A stretch of DNA of 64,000 nt from Natronomonas sp. CBA1123 (GTDB lineage Archaea; Halobacteriota; Halobacteria; Halobacteriales; Haloarculaceae). A model generated the notes under the pieces. That model was given only the letters and a program-made list of their open reading frames with translations. It did not search any database and was not told the origin of the DNA. Position numbers and translations under genes: made by a program. The stretch is from positions 25,206-89,205 of the forward strand of contig NZ_WPCC01000009.1 in the NCBI RefSeq assembly GCF_009741925.1, written 5' to 3'. This document shows positions 52,325 to 61,241 of this stretch, in pieces (position 1 is the stretch's first letter; each line of letters begins with the position of its first letter).

Positions 52325-53035
52325 ATGATAGACGTCACCATGGAGATGGAGCAGTACGACTGCCCCTTCATCGACACGACCGCGGACCACGAGGTGGCGT
52401 TCTCGACGATGCACTGGCAACTCGACGCGGCCCAAGAGGAGTTAGAGACCCGGCTGCTCGTCGACGGGGCCGACCGCGGCGCACTCGACAACGGCCTGGC
52501 GGCGCTGCGGGAGCACGACAACATGAACGAGTACCAGCTGTTCACCCGAAAGGGCGACAGCGCCGTCATCCGGACGGTCATCGAACAGACCGACGCGATG
52601 TCGGTCATCCACGACCGCGGCGGCTACATCACGGGCCCGTTCCGCATCCGCGACGGACAGGAACTGTGGCAGGTCGGCTTCGACGACGGCGGCACCGCCG
52701 ACGAGACGCTGTACGCACTCGACGCCAACAACGACTTCGAGGTCGAACAGCGCCGGGACCTCGAACTCGACCGGCTGTTCGACGTGCTGGGCAACATCGA
52801 ACCCGCCGGCGAACTGCTCGACGCCTGCCGGTCGCTGTCCGATGTCGAGGCCGAGACCATCCAGCGGGCCGCCGAATCCGGCTACTTCGAGACGCCGAGA
52901 GACGCCACGCTGTCGACGCTAGCAGAGGAGTTCGACGTCTCGACGACCGCGGTTTCGAAGAACATGCGCCGCGGCGAGAAGAAACTCGTCCGCAGCCTCG
53001 TCGAGGCGATGGAACACATCGACGAGAAGCCCTGA
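52325..53035 (+). CDS. HTH_10 (bacterio-opsin activator type) regulator
   Basis: 236 residues. The C-terminal part SDVEAETIQRAAESGYFETP and STLAEEFDVSTTAVSKNMRRG is the HTH_10 DNA-binding motif. The N-terminal 165 residues form the usual sensor-less bacterioopsin-activator-like domain (MEMEQYDCPFIDTT, YQLFTRKGDSAVIRT) that probably binds an unidentified ligand. No PAS or GAF domain is present, in contrast with Bat. Target genes unknown; the adjacent esterase and 26-residue open frame are possible. Confidence 0.88.
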   Translation: MIDVTMEMEQYDCPFIDTTADHEVAFSTMHWQLDAAQEELETRLLVDGADRGALDNGLAALREHDNMNEYQLFTRKGDSAVIRTVIEQTDAMSVIHDRGGYITGPFRIRDGQELWQVGFDDGGTADETLYALDANNDFEVEQRRDLELDRLFDVLGNIEPAGELLDACRSLSDVEAETIQRAAESGYFETPRDATLSTLAEEFDVSTTAVSKNMRRGEKKLVRSLVEAMEHIDEKP

Positions 53036-53096
53036 GCGAACGGCAGTTCACATGCCAACCCCCCGTTTTTGATACTCCCGTCCCCTATGGGTGGGT

Positions 53097-53177
53097 ATGT
53101 CACAGCTGCAGGACACGCTGACAGGTCTCTCGCCCGCCCGCTACGATGGCAGCCCGGTTACAGGGGTGTCGCGATGA
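53097..53177 (+). CDS. 26-residue open frame coupled to the esterase gene
   Basis: ATG 53097 reads MSQLQDTLTGLSPARYDG and stops at TGA 53175-53177, which overlaps the esterase ATG (ATGA). The overlap suggests translational coupling rather than chance, but a 26-residue frame is common by accident. It may be a regulatory leader peptide or the remnant of a longer gene. Confidence 0.3.
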   Translation: MSQLQDTLTGLSPARYDGSPVTGVSR

Positions 53178-54130
53178 CCGACAGCGCGGCGGAGTTGGAC
53201 CCGCAGGTAGCCGAACTGCTCGCCGGGTTCGAAGCGGGCGTCTCGCCGCCGACCGAGACGCTGTCGGTGGCGACCGGGCGGGCGCTACTGAACGAACTGT
53301 TCACCGTTGAGGAGCCCGACCCGGTCGACGCCGTCACCGACCTCGAACTCCGAGGGCCCGAGGAGCCGGTTCCGGTCCGCATCTACGAACCGAAAACCGA
53401 CACCTCGGGAGCGAGGCCGGTGTTGGTGTTCTTCCACGGCGGCGGCTGGAGTCGCGGGTCGCTGGACGCCTACGACGGCCTGTGCCGGCTGTTCGCCAAC
53501 GACGCGGACTGTATCGTCGTTTCCGTCGACTACCGCCGGGCGCCGGAACACCCCTTCCCAGCAGGGTTCGAGGACTGTTATGCCGCCACGGAGTGGGCTG
53601 CAGAACACGCCGAATCCCTCGGTGGCGACCCCGACCGGGTGGCCGTCGGTGGCGACAGCGCCGGCGGCAACCTCACTGCGGCGGTGACGCTGGCCGCCCG
53701 GGACCGCGACGGCCCCGACCTCACCCACCAACTGCTCGTCTACCCCGCCGTCAACCCCCCGTCGGTCCGCTGGTTCGACTCCTACGACGAGAACGCGTCG
53801 GGCTACTTCCTCGAAATGAGTGGCGTGGAGGCGTATCTCGAACAGTACCTCACCCGCGAGGCGGATGTCGGCAACGACTACGCGTTCCCGCTCCGTGCGC
53901 GTGACCTCTCGGGGCTGCCGCCGGCGACGGTCGTCACCGCCGGATTCGACGTGCTGCGCGACGAGGGGACCGCCTACGCCACCCGACTGGAAACCGCCGA
54001 CGTCCCTGTCGAACACCACCACTACCCCGCCCAGATTCACGGCTTTCTCAGTCTGTATGAACACATCGACGAGGGACGGCAGGCCATCGACGACGTGACC
54101 GCGGCGCTCGAAACCGCTTTCGAGGGCTGA
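53174..54130 (+). CDS. alpha/beta hydrolase, hormone-sensitive-lipase family esterase
   Basis: 318 residues from ATG 53174. HGGG (88-91) in LVFFHGGGWSRGS gives the oxyanion hole; GGDSAGG carries Ser162; Asp259 in AGFDVLRDEG and His289 in YPAQIHGF complete the triad. The family hydrolyses short-chain esters in the cytoplasm. The N-terminal cap (1-60) is normal. In-frame extension to 53069 is not supported. Coupled to the upstream 26-residue frame. Confidence 0.93.
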   Translation: MTDSAAELDPQVAELLAGFEAGVSPPTETLSVATGRALLNELFTVEEPDPVDAVTDLELRGPEEPVPVRIYEPKTDTSGARPVLVFFHGGGWSRGSLDAYDGLCRLFANDADCIVVSVDYRRAPEHPFPAGFEDCYAATEWAAEHAESLGGDPDRVAVGGDSAGGNLTAAVTLAARDRDGPDLTHQLLVYPAVNPPSVRWFDSYDENASGYFLEMSGVEAYLEQYLTREADVGNDYAFPLRARDLSGLPPATVVTAGFDVLRDEGTAYATRLETADVPVEHHHYPAQIHGFLSLYEHIDEGRQAIDDVTAALETAFEG

Positions 54131-54213
54131 GAGCCCCCGAGTCCGTTCAGCGGGGCGACGGTTGACATGTTAACCTCCCACCTTTTGCCGATATATACCT
54201 GTACATTGCTACT

Positions 54214-55626
54214 ATGGCACGTGACCAGACACGGCGGGAGTGGCTCAAGAGCGCTGCGGCGGCCGGAACGCTCGGAACAGCTGCGCTGGCGGGGTGTACC
54301 GGCAACGGTGATGGTAACGGCAATGGCAATGGAAACGGCAACGGCAACGGTAACGGTAACGGCAATGGAAACGGCAACGCCGGAGGCGGCGGAACGGTCA
54401 AAATCGGCGTCATGCAACCGCTGACCGGCAACGTACAGTACTACGGCCAGCAGTCGCTGTGGGGATTTCTCTCGGGGCTGGCGTACAAACACGACCAGGA
54501 TCCACTCGACGTCTCCTCGGCGGGCACCCAGACCATCGAAGCCGGCGACGTGACCTACGAGTTGATAATCGAGAACTCGGAGTTCAGTCCCGACCAGGCC
54601 CAGACGGTCGCGACCGACCTCGTCCAGGACGAGGAGGTCGACCTCCTGTTCGGGACCGCCTCCTCCGACGCCGCCCGGCGGGTCATCGAGACCGTCGTCC
54701 TGCAGGCGAACGTCCCCTTCGTGGCCGGACCGGCCGCCGCGGCCGACGTGACGAGCGACAGCGAACTGTGTAGCGACATCGTGTTCCGCGCCAGCGAGAA
54801 CACCGCGATGGACGCCCTCTCCGGCGGCCGCTACGTCGCCCAGGAGACCGACGTCGAGCGGGTGTTCATCATGGCCGCCGACTACTCCTTCGGCCGTGCG
54901 GTCGCACGGAACTACGCGAACGTCCTCGAAAACGAGGGCGTCGAGGTCGTCGACCAGCGGTTCGTCCCCCGCGGCCACGACGAGTTCGCCGGCCTCTATC
55001 AGAACGCCGTCGACGCCGGCGCCGACGCCGTCGTCGGCGGATTCACCGTCGTCACGCTGCCGAACTTCCTCGACGAGGGGCTCTCGGGCGACTACGGCCT
55101 CCGGATGTTCGGTGGCTTCGCGACCCAGATTTCGACGAACGCCATCGGCGGCGTCGCCCAGCGCGTCCTCGGCGAACCGCTGACCGAAGAGAAGATACGG
55201 GACGCCCAACTCGGGCCGTTCACGACACGGTACCACTGGAACCAGTACGACAACCCCATCAACGACGCCTTCGTCGACAGCTACACATCGACGTACGGCA
55301 TCGTCCCGGACCTGTTCACCGCGGGGACGTTCACCGCGGCGTCCTCAATCGTCCAGGCCGTCGAAGAGAGCGGCTCGACGAACGGTGCCGACATCGCCGA
55401 GGCGATGCGCGGGATGACCGTCACCGACACGCCGAAAGGCGAGGGCGGCTACACCTACCAGGAGTACAACAACCAGGCCCGTTCGGAGATGACCGTCGCC
55501 TACCCGGTGCCGAACACCGAGGACAACTGGGACGCGCCCATCATGCCCGGCGAACCGCTGGCACGCATTCCGGCCTCCGAGACGACGCTGAAGCCCGACG
55601 ACCCCGACATGGGGTGCTCGCTGTAA
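54214..55626 (+). CDS. ABC importer substrate-binding lipoprotein (Liv-type)
   Basis: 470 residues. A Tat-type signal (RR at 7-8, hydrophobic stretch, LAGC lipobox with Cys28) is followed by a Gly-Asn-rich linker of about 26 residues that tethers the domain to the membrane outside the cell. The periplasmic-binding type I fold begins KIGVMQPLTGNVQYYGQQSL and ends with EYNNQARSEMTVAYPVPN. It would capture a branched-chain amino acid, amide or urea-like solute for the LivGFHM transporter encoded immediately downstream (3-nt gap). Confidence 0.92.
   Translation: MARDQTRREWLKSAAAAGTLGTAALAGCTGNGDGNGNGNGNGNGNGNGNGNGNGNAGGGGTVKIGVMQPLTGNVQYYGQQSLWGFLSGLAYKHDQDPLDVSSAGTQTIEAGDVTYELIIENSEFSPDQAQTVATDLVQDEEVDLLFGTASSDAARRVIETVVLQANVPFVAGPAAAADVTSDSELCSDIVFRASENTAMDALSGGRYVAQETDVERVFIMAADYSFGRAVARNYANVLENEGVEVVDQRFVPRGHDEFAGLYQNAVDAGADAVVGGFTVVTLPNFLDEGLSGDYGLRMFGGFATQISTNAIGGVAQRVLGEPLTEEKIRDAQLGPFTTRYHWNQYDNPINDAFVDSYTSTYGIVPDLFTAGTFTAASSIVQAVEESGSTNGADIAEAMRGMTVTDTPKGEGGYTYQEYNNQARSEMTVAYPVPNTEDNWDAPIMPGEPLARIPASETTLKPDDPDMGCSL
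54301..54380. repeat. tandem GGNAAC/GGNAAT-type repeat in the binding-protein linker
   Basis: About thirteen near-identical hexamers of the form GG(T/C/A)AA(C/T) encode alternating Gly-Asn. Such simple repeats are prone to length changes in multiples of six, which keep the frame. Confidence 0.8.
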
Positions 55627-55629
55627 TCG

Positions 55630-56445
55630 ATGGTGCTGCGAACGACCGACCTCACCAAACGCTTCGGCGGCGTCACCGCCGTCGACGGCGTCGAGTTCGA
55701 ACTCGGCGCGGAGTGCTGCTCGCTCATCGGCCCCAACGGCGCCGGGAAGACGACGTTCTTCAACCTCCTGACCGGCGTGTTGGAGCCGACGGAAGGCACC
55801 GTCGAGTACCGCGGCGGCGACGGCGACGGGTGGACCGACATCACCGACCACGCGCCACACGAGACGGCGCTGTCGGGTATCCACCGGTCCTACCAGATAA
55901 CGAATATCTTCGCCACCTCGACGGTGCTGGAGAACGTCCGCATCGCCGCCCAGGCAGCGGGTGGCGCCGACTCCTTCCGGGCGTGGCGCAACGTCGAGGC
56001 CTTCCCCGAGTACGAACGGGAGGCCGACCACATCCTCGAACGCGTCGGGCTCGCCGACGAGCGTGAGACGGTCGCCGAGACGCTGAGCCACGGCGAGAAG
56101 CGCAACCTCGAACTCGCCATCGCCCTGGCGGGCGACCCGGACGTGTTGCTGCTCGACGAACCGACCGCGGGCGTCTCCAGCGACGGCATCGACGAACTCA
56201 CCGACCTCATCGACGACATCGCCGCCGACCACGCGGTGTTGCTCGTCGAACACAACATGGACGTGGTGATGGAGGTCTCCGACCGCATCGCCGTGCTCAA
56301 TCAGGGGTCGCTCATCGCCGACGACGACCCCGAGGCCATCCGAGACAGCCAACGCGTCCAGGACGCCTACCTCGGCGGCTACGAACCGGATTCCGCGGCC
56401 GCGAGCGACGACGCCGACGACGCCACGGGAGGTGGCCTCGCGTGA
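55630..56445 (+). CDS. livG: branched-chain amino acid-type ABC ATPase LivG
   Basis: 271 residues. Walker A GPNGAGKTT at 34-42, signature LSHGEKRNLELAIAL, Walker B VLLLDEPTAGV and the H-loop in VLLVEHNMDVVMEV. The signature LSHGEKR is the LivG type. The C-terminus is a long acidic tail (AASDDADDATGG). It energises import together with LivF in a four-gene operon (overlap 4 nt with livF). Start ATG 55630. Confidence 0.93.
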   Translation: MVLRTTDLTKRFGGVTAVDGVEFELGAECCSLIGPNGAGKTTFFNLLTGVLEPTEGTVEYRGGDGDGWTDITDHAPHETALSGIHRSYQITNIFATSTVLENVRIAAQAAGGADSFRAWRNVEAFPEYEREADHILERVGLADERETVAETLSHGEKRNLELAIALAGDPDVLLLDEPTAGVSSDGIDELTDLIDDIAADHAVLLVEHNMDVVMEVSDRIAVLNQGSLIADDDPEAIRDSQRVQDAYLGGYEPDSAAASDDADDATGGGLA

Positions 56446-57140
56446 GCCTGCTCGAAGTCGAGGACATCCACAGCTACTACGGCGAGAGCCACATCCTCCA
56501 GGGCATCTCGCTGGAGGTCGAACCCGGGGAGTGTGTGGCGTTAATCGGCCGCAACGGCGTCGGCAAGACGACGACGCTGCGGTCGATTCTGCAGTTGACG
56601 CCGCCACGAGAAGGGACGGTCCGCTATCGCGGCGAGGACGTGACCGGCCGGCCGACCCACGAAGTCGCCCGCATGGGCGTCGGGTGGGTCCCCGAGGAGC
56701 GCCGGATGTTCTCGCATCTGACCGTCGACGAGAACATCCGCATCGCGACGCCGCCCGGAAACTCCGTCGAGGCGGCCTTCGAGCGGGCCTACTCCGCGTT
56801 TCCGGAACTCGAATCGCATCGCGGACGAGAAGCGGGTGACCTCTCCGGTGGCCAACAGCAGATGGTCGCCATCGCCCGCGGACTGGTCGGCGACAACGAC
56901 CTGCTGCTCGTCGACGAACCGAGCGAAGGACTCGCCCCGCAAATCGTCGCGGCGGTCGCCGAGGCGCTGAAGACCGTCGCCGAGGAGTCGACGGTACTGC
57001 TCGTCGAGCAGAACTTCCCGCTGGCGATGGACGTCGCCGACCGCTTCTACCTGCTCGACCACGGCACGGTCGTCGAGTCGGGGTCGACCGAGAACGTCAC
57101 GCGCGACGACGAGATGATACGGAGGTACCTCTCGGCATGA
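56442..57140 (+). CDS. livF: branched-chain amino acid-type ABC ATPase LivF
   Basis: 232 residues, starting GTG 56442. Walker A GRNGVGKTT near 34, the family stretch GVGWVPEERRMFSHLTVDEN, signature LSGGQQQMVAIAR, Walker B LLLVDEPSEGL and LLVEQNFPLAMDV with Gln in the H-loop region, the normal LivF pattern. Overlaps livG and livH by 4 nt each, so translation is coupled. Forms a heterodimer with LivG. Confidence 0.93.
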   Translation: MSLLEVEDIHSYYGESHILQGISLEVEPGECVALIGRNGVGKTTTLRSILQLTPPREGTVRYRGEDVTGRPTHEVARMGVGWVPEERRMFSHLTVDENIRIATPPGNSVEAAFERAYSAFPELESHRGREAGDLSGGQQQMVAIARGLVGDNDLLLVDEPSEGLAPQIVAAVAEALKTVAEESTVLLVEQNFPLAMDVADRFYLLDHGTVVESGSTENVTRDDEMIRRYLSA

Positions 57141-58129
57141 CCGGCTTCGAACTCACCGCAACGGCGCTTCCGCTGTTTGCCCCCGTCGAAATCACGCTCG
57201 ACGCGCTGTCGAAGGCTGCCCTCTACATCGTCATCGCCAGCGGCCTCAGCCTCATCTTCGGGCTGATGGGCGTGCTCAACTTCGCCCACGGGTCGCTGAC
57301 GATGCTCGGGGCGTATCTCGGCGGCGCCGTGATGGTCGCTCTGGTGTCGAGTGCGACGGGGCAGGGAATGCGCCTGCTGTTGTTCTTCGTCGCGGTCGCG
57401 GTCGTCTTCGCGGCGCTGACGGCCTTCGGCGCCGGCGTCGAACGAGTTCTCATCCGGCCTATTTACGACCGCGAGCCGCTGTTCCAGATTCTGTTGACGT
57501 TCGGGCTGGTGTTGGTCCTCGACGAGGCGGCCACCATCGTCGTTCAGTTGGCCGGACTCCAACCCCAAACCGAGTGGCAGGACGCCATCGGGACCGCCCC
57601 GGAGTTCCTCGCTGCTCGCTACGACATCATCGGGACGAGCACCCGCGGGCTCTACCTCTTCGAGGCGCTCGTCGGCCTGCTCGTCGTCACGGCGATATTC
57701 CTGTTTCTCACCCGGACGCGCTACGGGCTGTACATCCGCGCCGGTAGCGAGGACCCCGAAATGACACAGGCGCTCGGCATCGACATCCGGCAGGCCTTCA
57801 CCGTCGTCTTCGGCGTCGGGTCGGGGCTCGCCGGGTTGGCCGGCGTGATGCTCATGTGGGACCCCCGCTTCGGTGCGAGCGTCCCCCTCGGCGTCGAGAC
57901 GCTGCTCGTCGGCTTCATCGTCGTCATCATCGGCGGCCTCGGCTCGTTCAAGGGAACCGTCGTCGCCGGCGTCCTCGTCGGCTTCGTCGACGCCGTGATG
58001 TCGTGGCTGTTCATCAACTACATCGACTTCCCCGGCCTGCCGGAGTTGGTGATGTTCCTCGTGTTGGTGACCGTGTTGGTCGCCCGTCCACAGGGACTGT
58101 TCGGCGTCGAGGAGGTGGGGGGCCATTAG
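57137..58129 (+). CDS. livH: branched-chain amino acid-type ABC permease LivH
   Basis: 330 residues, eight or so transmembrane helices. The family stretch GLSLIFGLMGVLNFAHGSLT near residue 35 and GLAGLAGVMLMWDPRFGAS with GGLGSFKGTVVAGVLVGFVD are diagnostic. It ends RPQGLFGVEEVGGH just after a six-G run (58117-58122). Forms the translocation pore together with LivM. The next gene begins in an uncertain place (see LivM). Confidence 0.93.
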   Translation: MTGFELTATALPLFAPVEITLDALSKAALYIVIASGLSLIFGLMGVLNFAHGSLTMLGAYLGGAVMVALVSSATGQGMRLLLFFVAVAVVFAALTAFGAGVERVLIRPIYDREPLFQILLTFGLVLVLDEAATIVVQLAGLQPQTEWQDAIGTAPEFLAARYDIIGTSTRGLYLFEALVGLLVVTAIFLFLTRTRYGLYIRAGSEDPEMTQALGIDIRQAFTVVFGVGSGLAGLAGVMLMWDPRFGASVPLGVETLLVGFIVVIIGGLGSFKGTVVAGVLVGFVDAVMSWLFINYIDFPGLPELVMFLVLVTVLVARPQGLFGVEEVGGH

Positions 58130-58250
58130 CGACCCCGCTCCTGCCGATGGCGGCGACGGCCCCGTCGAGAGCGCCGACACGGAGGTCGGCTACGGCGAAC
58201 TGCTGCGGCAGTACCTCGCGACCCACACCGCCCACATCGCCGTCGTCGGC

Positions 58251-59450
58251 GTGTTGGTGCTGTACCCGTTCATCTACGGCTTCCTGACGAGCATCTCGCT
58301 GTCGCTTCTCGGCGTGTCGCTGGGCGAGTTGTTCACCGTCTTCCTGCCGCGCGTCCGGACGATGGTCGTCGTCCTCTACGTCGGCCTCTTCGCGATGAGT
58401 TTCGACTTCGTCAGCGGCTACACCGGCTATCTCTCCTTCGGCCACGCGATGTTCTACGGCATCGGCGCGTACTTCGTCGTCCTCGTCGGAACGGGGAAGA
58501 TACCCGGCTTGCCGGCCGAGACGCCGTTTATGCTCATCATCGTCCTCGCGGGCGTGTTGGCGTTCCTGGCGGCGCTGGCCGTCGGCGCGGTGTCGTTCCG
58601 ACTCACCGGCGTCTACTTCGCGATGGTGACGCTGGGTTTCGCCGAGGTCGCCCACGTGTTCATCCGCAACTGGAGTTACGTCGGCTCGAACCCCCGGGAC
58701 GGCGTCGGCGTCGTCGGCCGCGACGGCTTCGCGGTCGGCATCCCCGGCATCGACGCGCTGCAGTTCCGTCTCGGCCGCCTCGCCGGCGATAGCTTCGAGA
58801 ACGTCCTCGGGACCGGCATCGACCTCGGAGCCGCCGAGGTGTCCTTCTACGCCGTCGGCGCGGTCGTTCTCGTCTGTTACTTCGCGATGCAGCGAATCAT
58901 CCACTCGCCGTTCGGCCGGGTGATGGTCGCCATCCGCGAGAACGAGGAACGCGCCGAGGCCGTCGGCTACAACACCTTCTGGTACAAACTCGGCGCCTTC
59001 GGCATCAGCGGCTTCTTCGCCGCCATCGGCGGCGCGCTGTTCGCCGGCTACCGGCGGTCGGTCGCCCCCGAGAACACCTTCGACCTCTTCGTCACCGCCG
59101 ACGCCTTGCTTGCGGCCATCATCGGCGGCTTCGGCACCCTCGCCGGCGCGCTGTACGGCCACCTGTTCCACGAGTTCCTGCAGGGCATCTTCACGACGGA
59201 GTCGAGCGGACTGGCCCGGTTCCTCCGGGATACGCTCTCGGAGGGTATCCTGTCGGCCGGCGTCGGTGAGTTCACCGTTCTGGAGTTCATCAACGTCTTC
59301 ATCGACGGCCGCGCGGAGCTGTATCTCGGCGTCATCTTCGTCGCGTTCGTTCTGTTCGTCCCTCGTGGCATCCTCGGGTCGTTACGTGACCGCCTCGGCG
59401 GCCCGCTCGCGGAGACGATTCCCGAACGGCTCCGACGCTACCGGCGATAG
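58251..59450 (+). CDS. livM: branched-chain amino acid-type ABC permease LivM (true start uncertain)
   Basis: At least 399 residues with eight or so transmembrane helices: SGYTGYLSFGHAMFYGIGAY, FRLTGVYFAMVTLGFAEVAH and GFGTLAGALYGHLFHEFLQG are the LivM marks. GTG 58251 is the first canonical start, but it lies inside the first hydrophobic segment. The same frame is open and coding-like upstream to ATT 58125, reading SDPAPADGGDGPVESADTEV then YGELLRQYLATHTAHIAVV, without any ATG, GTG or TTG. The gene may start at ATT, or the six-G run 58117-58122 may be misread. Partner of LivH. Confidence 0.85.
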   Translation: MLVLYPFIYGFLTSISLSLLGVSLGELFTVFLPRVRTMVVVLYVGLFAMSFDFVSGYTGYLSFGHAMFYGIGAYFVVLVGTGKIPGLPAETPFMLIIVLAGVLAFLAALAVGAVSFRLTGVYFAMVTLGFAEVAHVFIRNWSYVGSNPRDGVGVVGRDGFAVGIPGIDALQFRLGRLAGDSFENVLGTGIDLGAAEVSFYAVGAVVLVCYFAMQRIIHSPFGRVMVAIRENEERAEAVGYNTFWYKLGAFGISGFFAAIGGALFAGYRRSVAPENTFDLFVTADALLAAIIGGFGTLAGALYGHLFHEFLQGIFTTESSGLARFLRDTLSEGILSAGVGEFTVLEFINVFIDGRAELYLGVIFVAFVLFVPRGILGSLRDRLGGPLAETIPERLRRYRR

Positions 59451-59491
59451 CGCCCGTCAGGGCGCCCGGTCCGACTTTTTGGAAATAGTTG

Positions 59492-59514
59492 CCAAATTAA
59501 CCATACTTGTTTGG
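59492..59514 (+). promoter_or_regulatory. inverted repeat upstream of bop
   Basis: CCAAA, 13 nt, TTTGG, beginning 65 nt before the bacteriorhodopsin ATG in an AT-rich gap. The place is right for an upstream activator site such as the one Bat uses at bop in Halobacterium, but the sequence is not the published one as I remember it. Weak evidence. Confidence 0.35.
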
Positions 59515-59556
59515 TACACTCTTCAACACCCACCGATGCGTAGTTAAGCACGGATT

Positions 59557-60309
59557 ATGGCAGAACCAGGCAGCGAAGCACTATGGCTGTGGATAGGCAC
59601 GGCAGGAATGTTCCTCGGCATGCTGTACTTCATCGCCCGCGGGTGGGGCGAGGAGAACAGACGCCGACAGGAGTTTTACATCGTGACGATATTCATCACC
59701 GCCATCGCCTTCGTCAACTACCTGATGATGGCGCTGGGGTTCGGCCTCACGACGGTGACCGTCGCCGGCGAGGAGATACCCATATACTGGGCGCGATACA
59801 CCGACTGGCTGTTCACGACACCGTTGCTCCTCATCGACCTCGGGTTGTTGGCCGGGGCGAACCGCAATCAGATTGCCACGCTCGTCGGCCTCGACGCGTT
59901 GATGATAGGCACCGGCGCGGTGGCGACGCTGTCGACGACCGGCGTGTTGCTCGGCCCCGTCGGTGACCGCCTCATCTGGTGGGGCGTCTCCACCGGCTTC
60001 CTGTTGGTGTTGCTGTACTTCCTGTTCGGCACGCTGACCGAGGAGGCCAACCGCCTCTCGGAGGACGCCCAATCGACGTTCCGCACGCTCCGGAACCTCA
60101 TCGTCGTCGTCTGGCTGGTGTATCCGGTGTGGTGGATACTCGGCACCGAAGGCCTCGGCACCATCAGCCTCTACAGCGAGACGGCCGGCTTCATGGTGCT
60201 GGACCTCGTCGCGAAGGTCGGCTTCGGTATCATCCTGCTGTCGAGCCGTGAAGTGCTCGACGCCGCGGGCGACCTCGCCGGTTCGACGGCCAGCCCCGCC
60301 GACGACTGA
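59557..60309 (+). CDS. bop: bacteriorhodopsin-type light-driven proton pump
   Basis: 250 residues, seven helices. Proton-pump residues align with H. salinarum bacteriorhodopsin: Arg80 (R82), Asp83 (D85, Schiff-base counterion), Thr87 (T89), Asp94 (D96, donor), Glu198 and Glu208 (E194/E204, release group), Asp216 (D212) and Lys220 (K216, retinal Schiff base). The stretch [20 protein letters not shown] is almost that of the model protein. So it should pump H+ outward in green light rather than chloride or sense light. It starts a cluster with lycopene cyclase and Brp/Blh. Confidence 0.97.
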   Translation: MAEPGSEALWLWIGTAGMFLGMLYFIARGWGEENRRRQEFYIVTIFITAIAFVNYLMMALGFGLTTVTVAGEEIPIYWARYTDWLFTTPLLLIDLGLLAGANRNQIATLVGLDALMIGTGAVATLSTTGVLLGPVGDRLIWWGVSTGFLLVLLYFLFGTLTEEANRLSEDAQSTFRTLRNLIVVVWLVYPVWWILGTEGLGTISLYSETAGFMVLDLVAKVGFGIILLSSREVLDAAGDLAGSTASPADD

Positions 60310-60350
60310 CGGCCCCGGAGCCGTCTGAAGCGCCGTAGACGAACGATTCC

Positions 60351-60371
60351 TCGGAGCCAACTCGGCTCCGA
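60351..60371. terminator. hairpin after bop
   Basis: TCGGAGCC-AACTC-GGCTCCGA: perfect eight-base arms, 41 nt after the bop stop in the 134-nt gap before crtY. A possible transcript end or processing site giving bop more mRNA than its neighbours; no T-run follows, so termination is not proven. Confidence 0.45.
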
Positions 60372-60443
60372 AACCCCTTCGACAATGCACACGGACCCCC
60401 TGACCGAGGCGAGGAGCGCGAGGCCACACCCAGCGGTGGGACC

Positions 60444-61241
60444 ATGAGCGCCCCCACCTACGCGCAGTTCCACTTCGCGTTCCTCCTGCCGGTCGTGGCG
60501 GTGCTTTTGGCCGCGGCGACGGTGACCCGCACGCGGACGACCCGGCCGACGGTGTGGTCGGTCGGCCGACCGGTCTACTGGAGCGGCGTCGCCGTCGTCA
60601 CCCTCGTCGCCGTCGTCTATACGACGCCGTGGGACAACTACCTCATCGCCCGCGGCGTCTGGGGCTACGGCGAGGGCCAGACGTTCGTCCACCTCGGCCT
60701 CGCGCCGCTCGGAGAGTACGCCTTCTTCGTCCTCCAGCCGATTCTCACCGCGCTGTGGCTCGGCCAGTTGACCCTCCGTCGCGGGTGGCCCGAAGCCAAC
60801 GCGCTCGGGCGAACGGCCGAGGGCGGTCGCACCCTCGATGTGGACCGTCTCGCCGTCAGTCCCCGCTTCCTCGGCGGGGTCGCCGCCCTCGCCGTCGGAT
60901 TGGTCGGCGTGGCGTGTCTCACGACCGCCGAGACGTTCTATCTCGGCGCGATTCTCGCGTGGGCGGCGCCCGTCCTGTTCATCCAGTGGGTCGTCGGCCT
61001 CCCGCAGTTGCTGTATCAGCGCCGCACCGTCGCCCTCGGCGTCGCCGTGCCGACGGTGTACCTCTGGATAATCGACCGCATCGCGCTGGCGACCGGTATC
61101 TGGCACATCTCGCCGACGTACACGACCGGCATCGCCCCGTTCGGCCTGCCAATCGAGGAGGCGCTGTTCTTCCTCGTGACGAACCTCTTCGTCGTCCAAG
61201 GCCTGGTCCTGTTCCGGTGGGTGGTCGACCGATGGGCGTGA
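60444..61241 (+). CDS. crtY: lycopene beta-cyclase, fused CrtYcd type
   Basis: 265 residues, about seven transmembrane helices. Two copies of the CrtY domain: the first has PWDNYLIARGVWGYGEG, and the second, near the end, IWHISPTYTTGIAPFGLPIE then EALFFLVTNLFVVQGLVLF. The E/D-containing loops carry the active site. It cyclises lycopene to beta-carotene, the precursor of retinal for the opsin. The stop overlaps the Brp/Blh start by 10 nt, so both are coupled. Confidence 0.95.
   Translation: MSAPTYAQFHFAFLLPVVAVLLAAATVTRTRTTRPTVWSVGRPVYWSGVAVVTLVAVVYTTPWDNYLIARGVWGYGEGQTFVHLGLAPLGEYAFFVLQPILTALWLGQLTLRRGWPEANALGRTAEGGRTLDVDRLAVSPRFLGGVAALAVGLVGVACLTTAETFYLGAILAWAAPVLFIQWVVGLPQLLYQRRTVALGVAVPTVYLWIIDRIALATGIWHISPTYTTGIAPFGLPIEEALFFLVTNLFVVQGLVLFRWVVDRWA

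Noticed and set aside
54301..54380. Tandem repeat as a possible CRISPR array
   Set aside because: It is inside a gene, has a 6-nt period and no spacers; it encodes a Gly-Asn linker.
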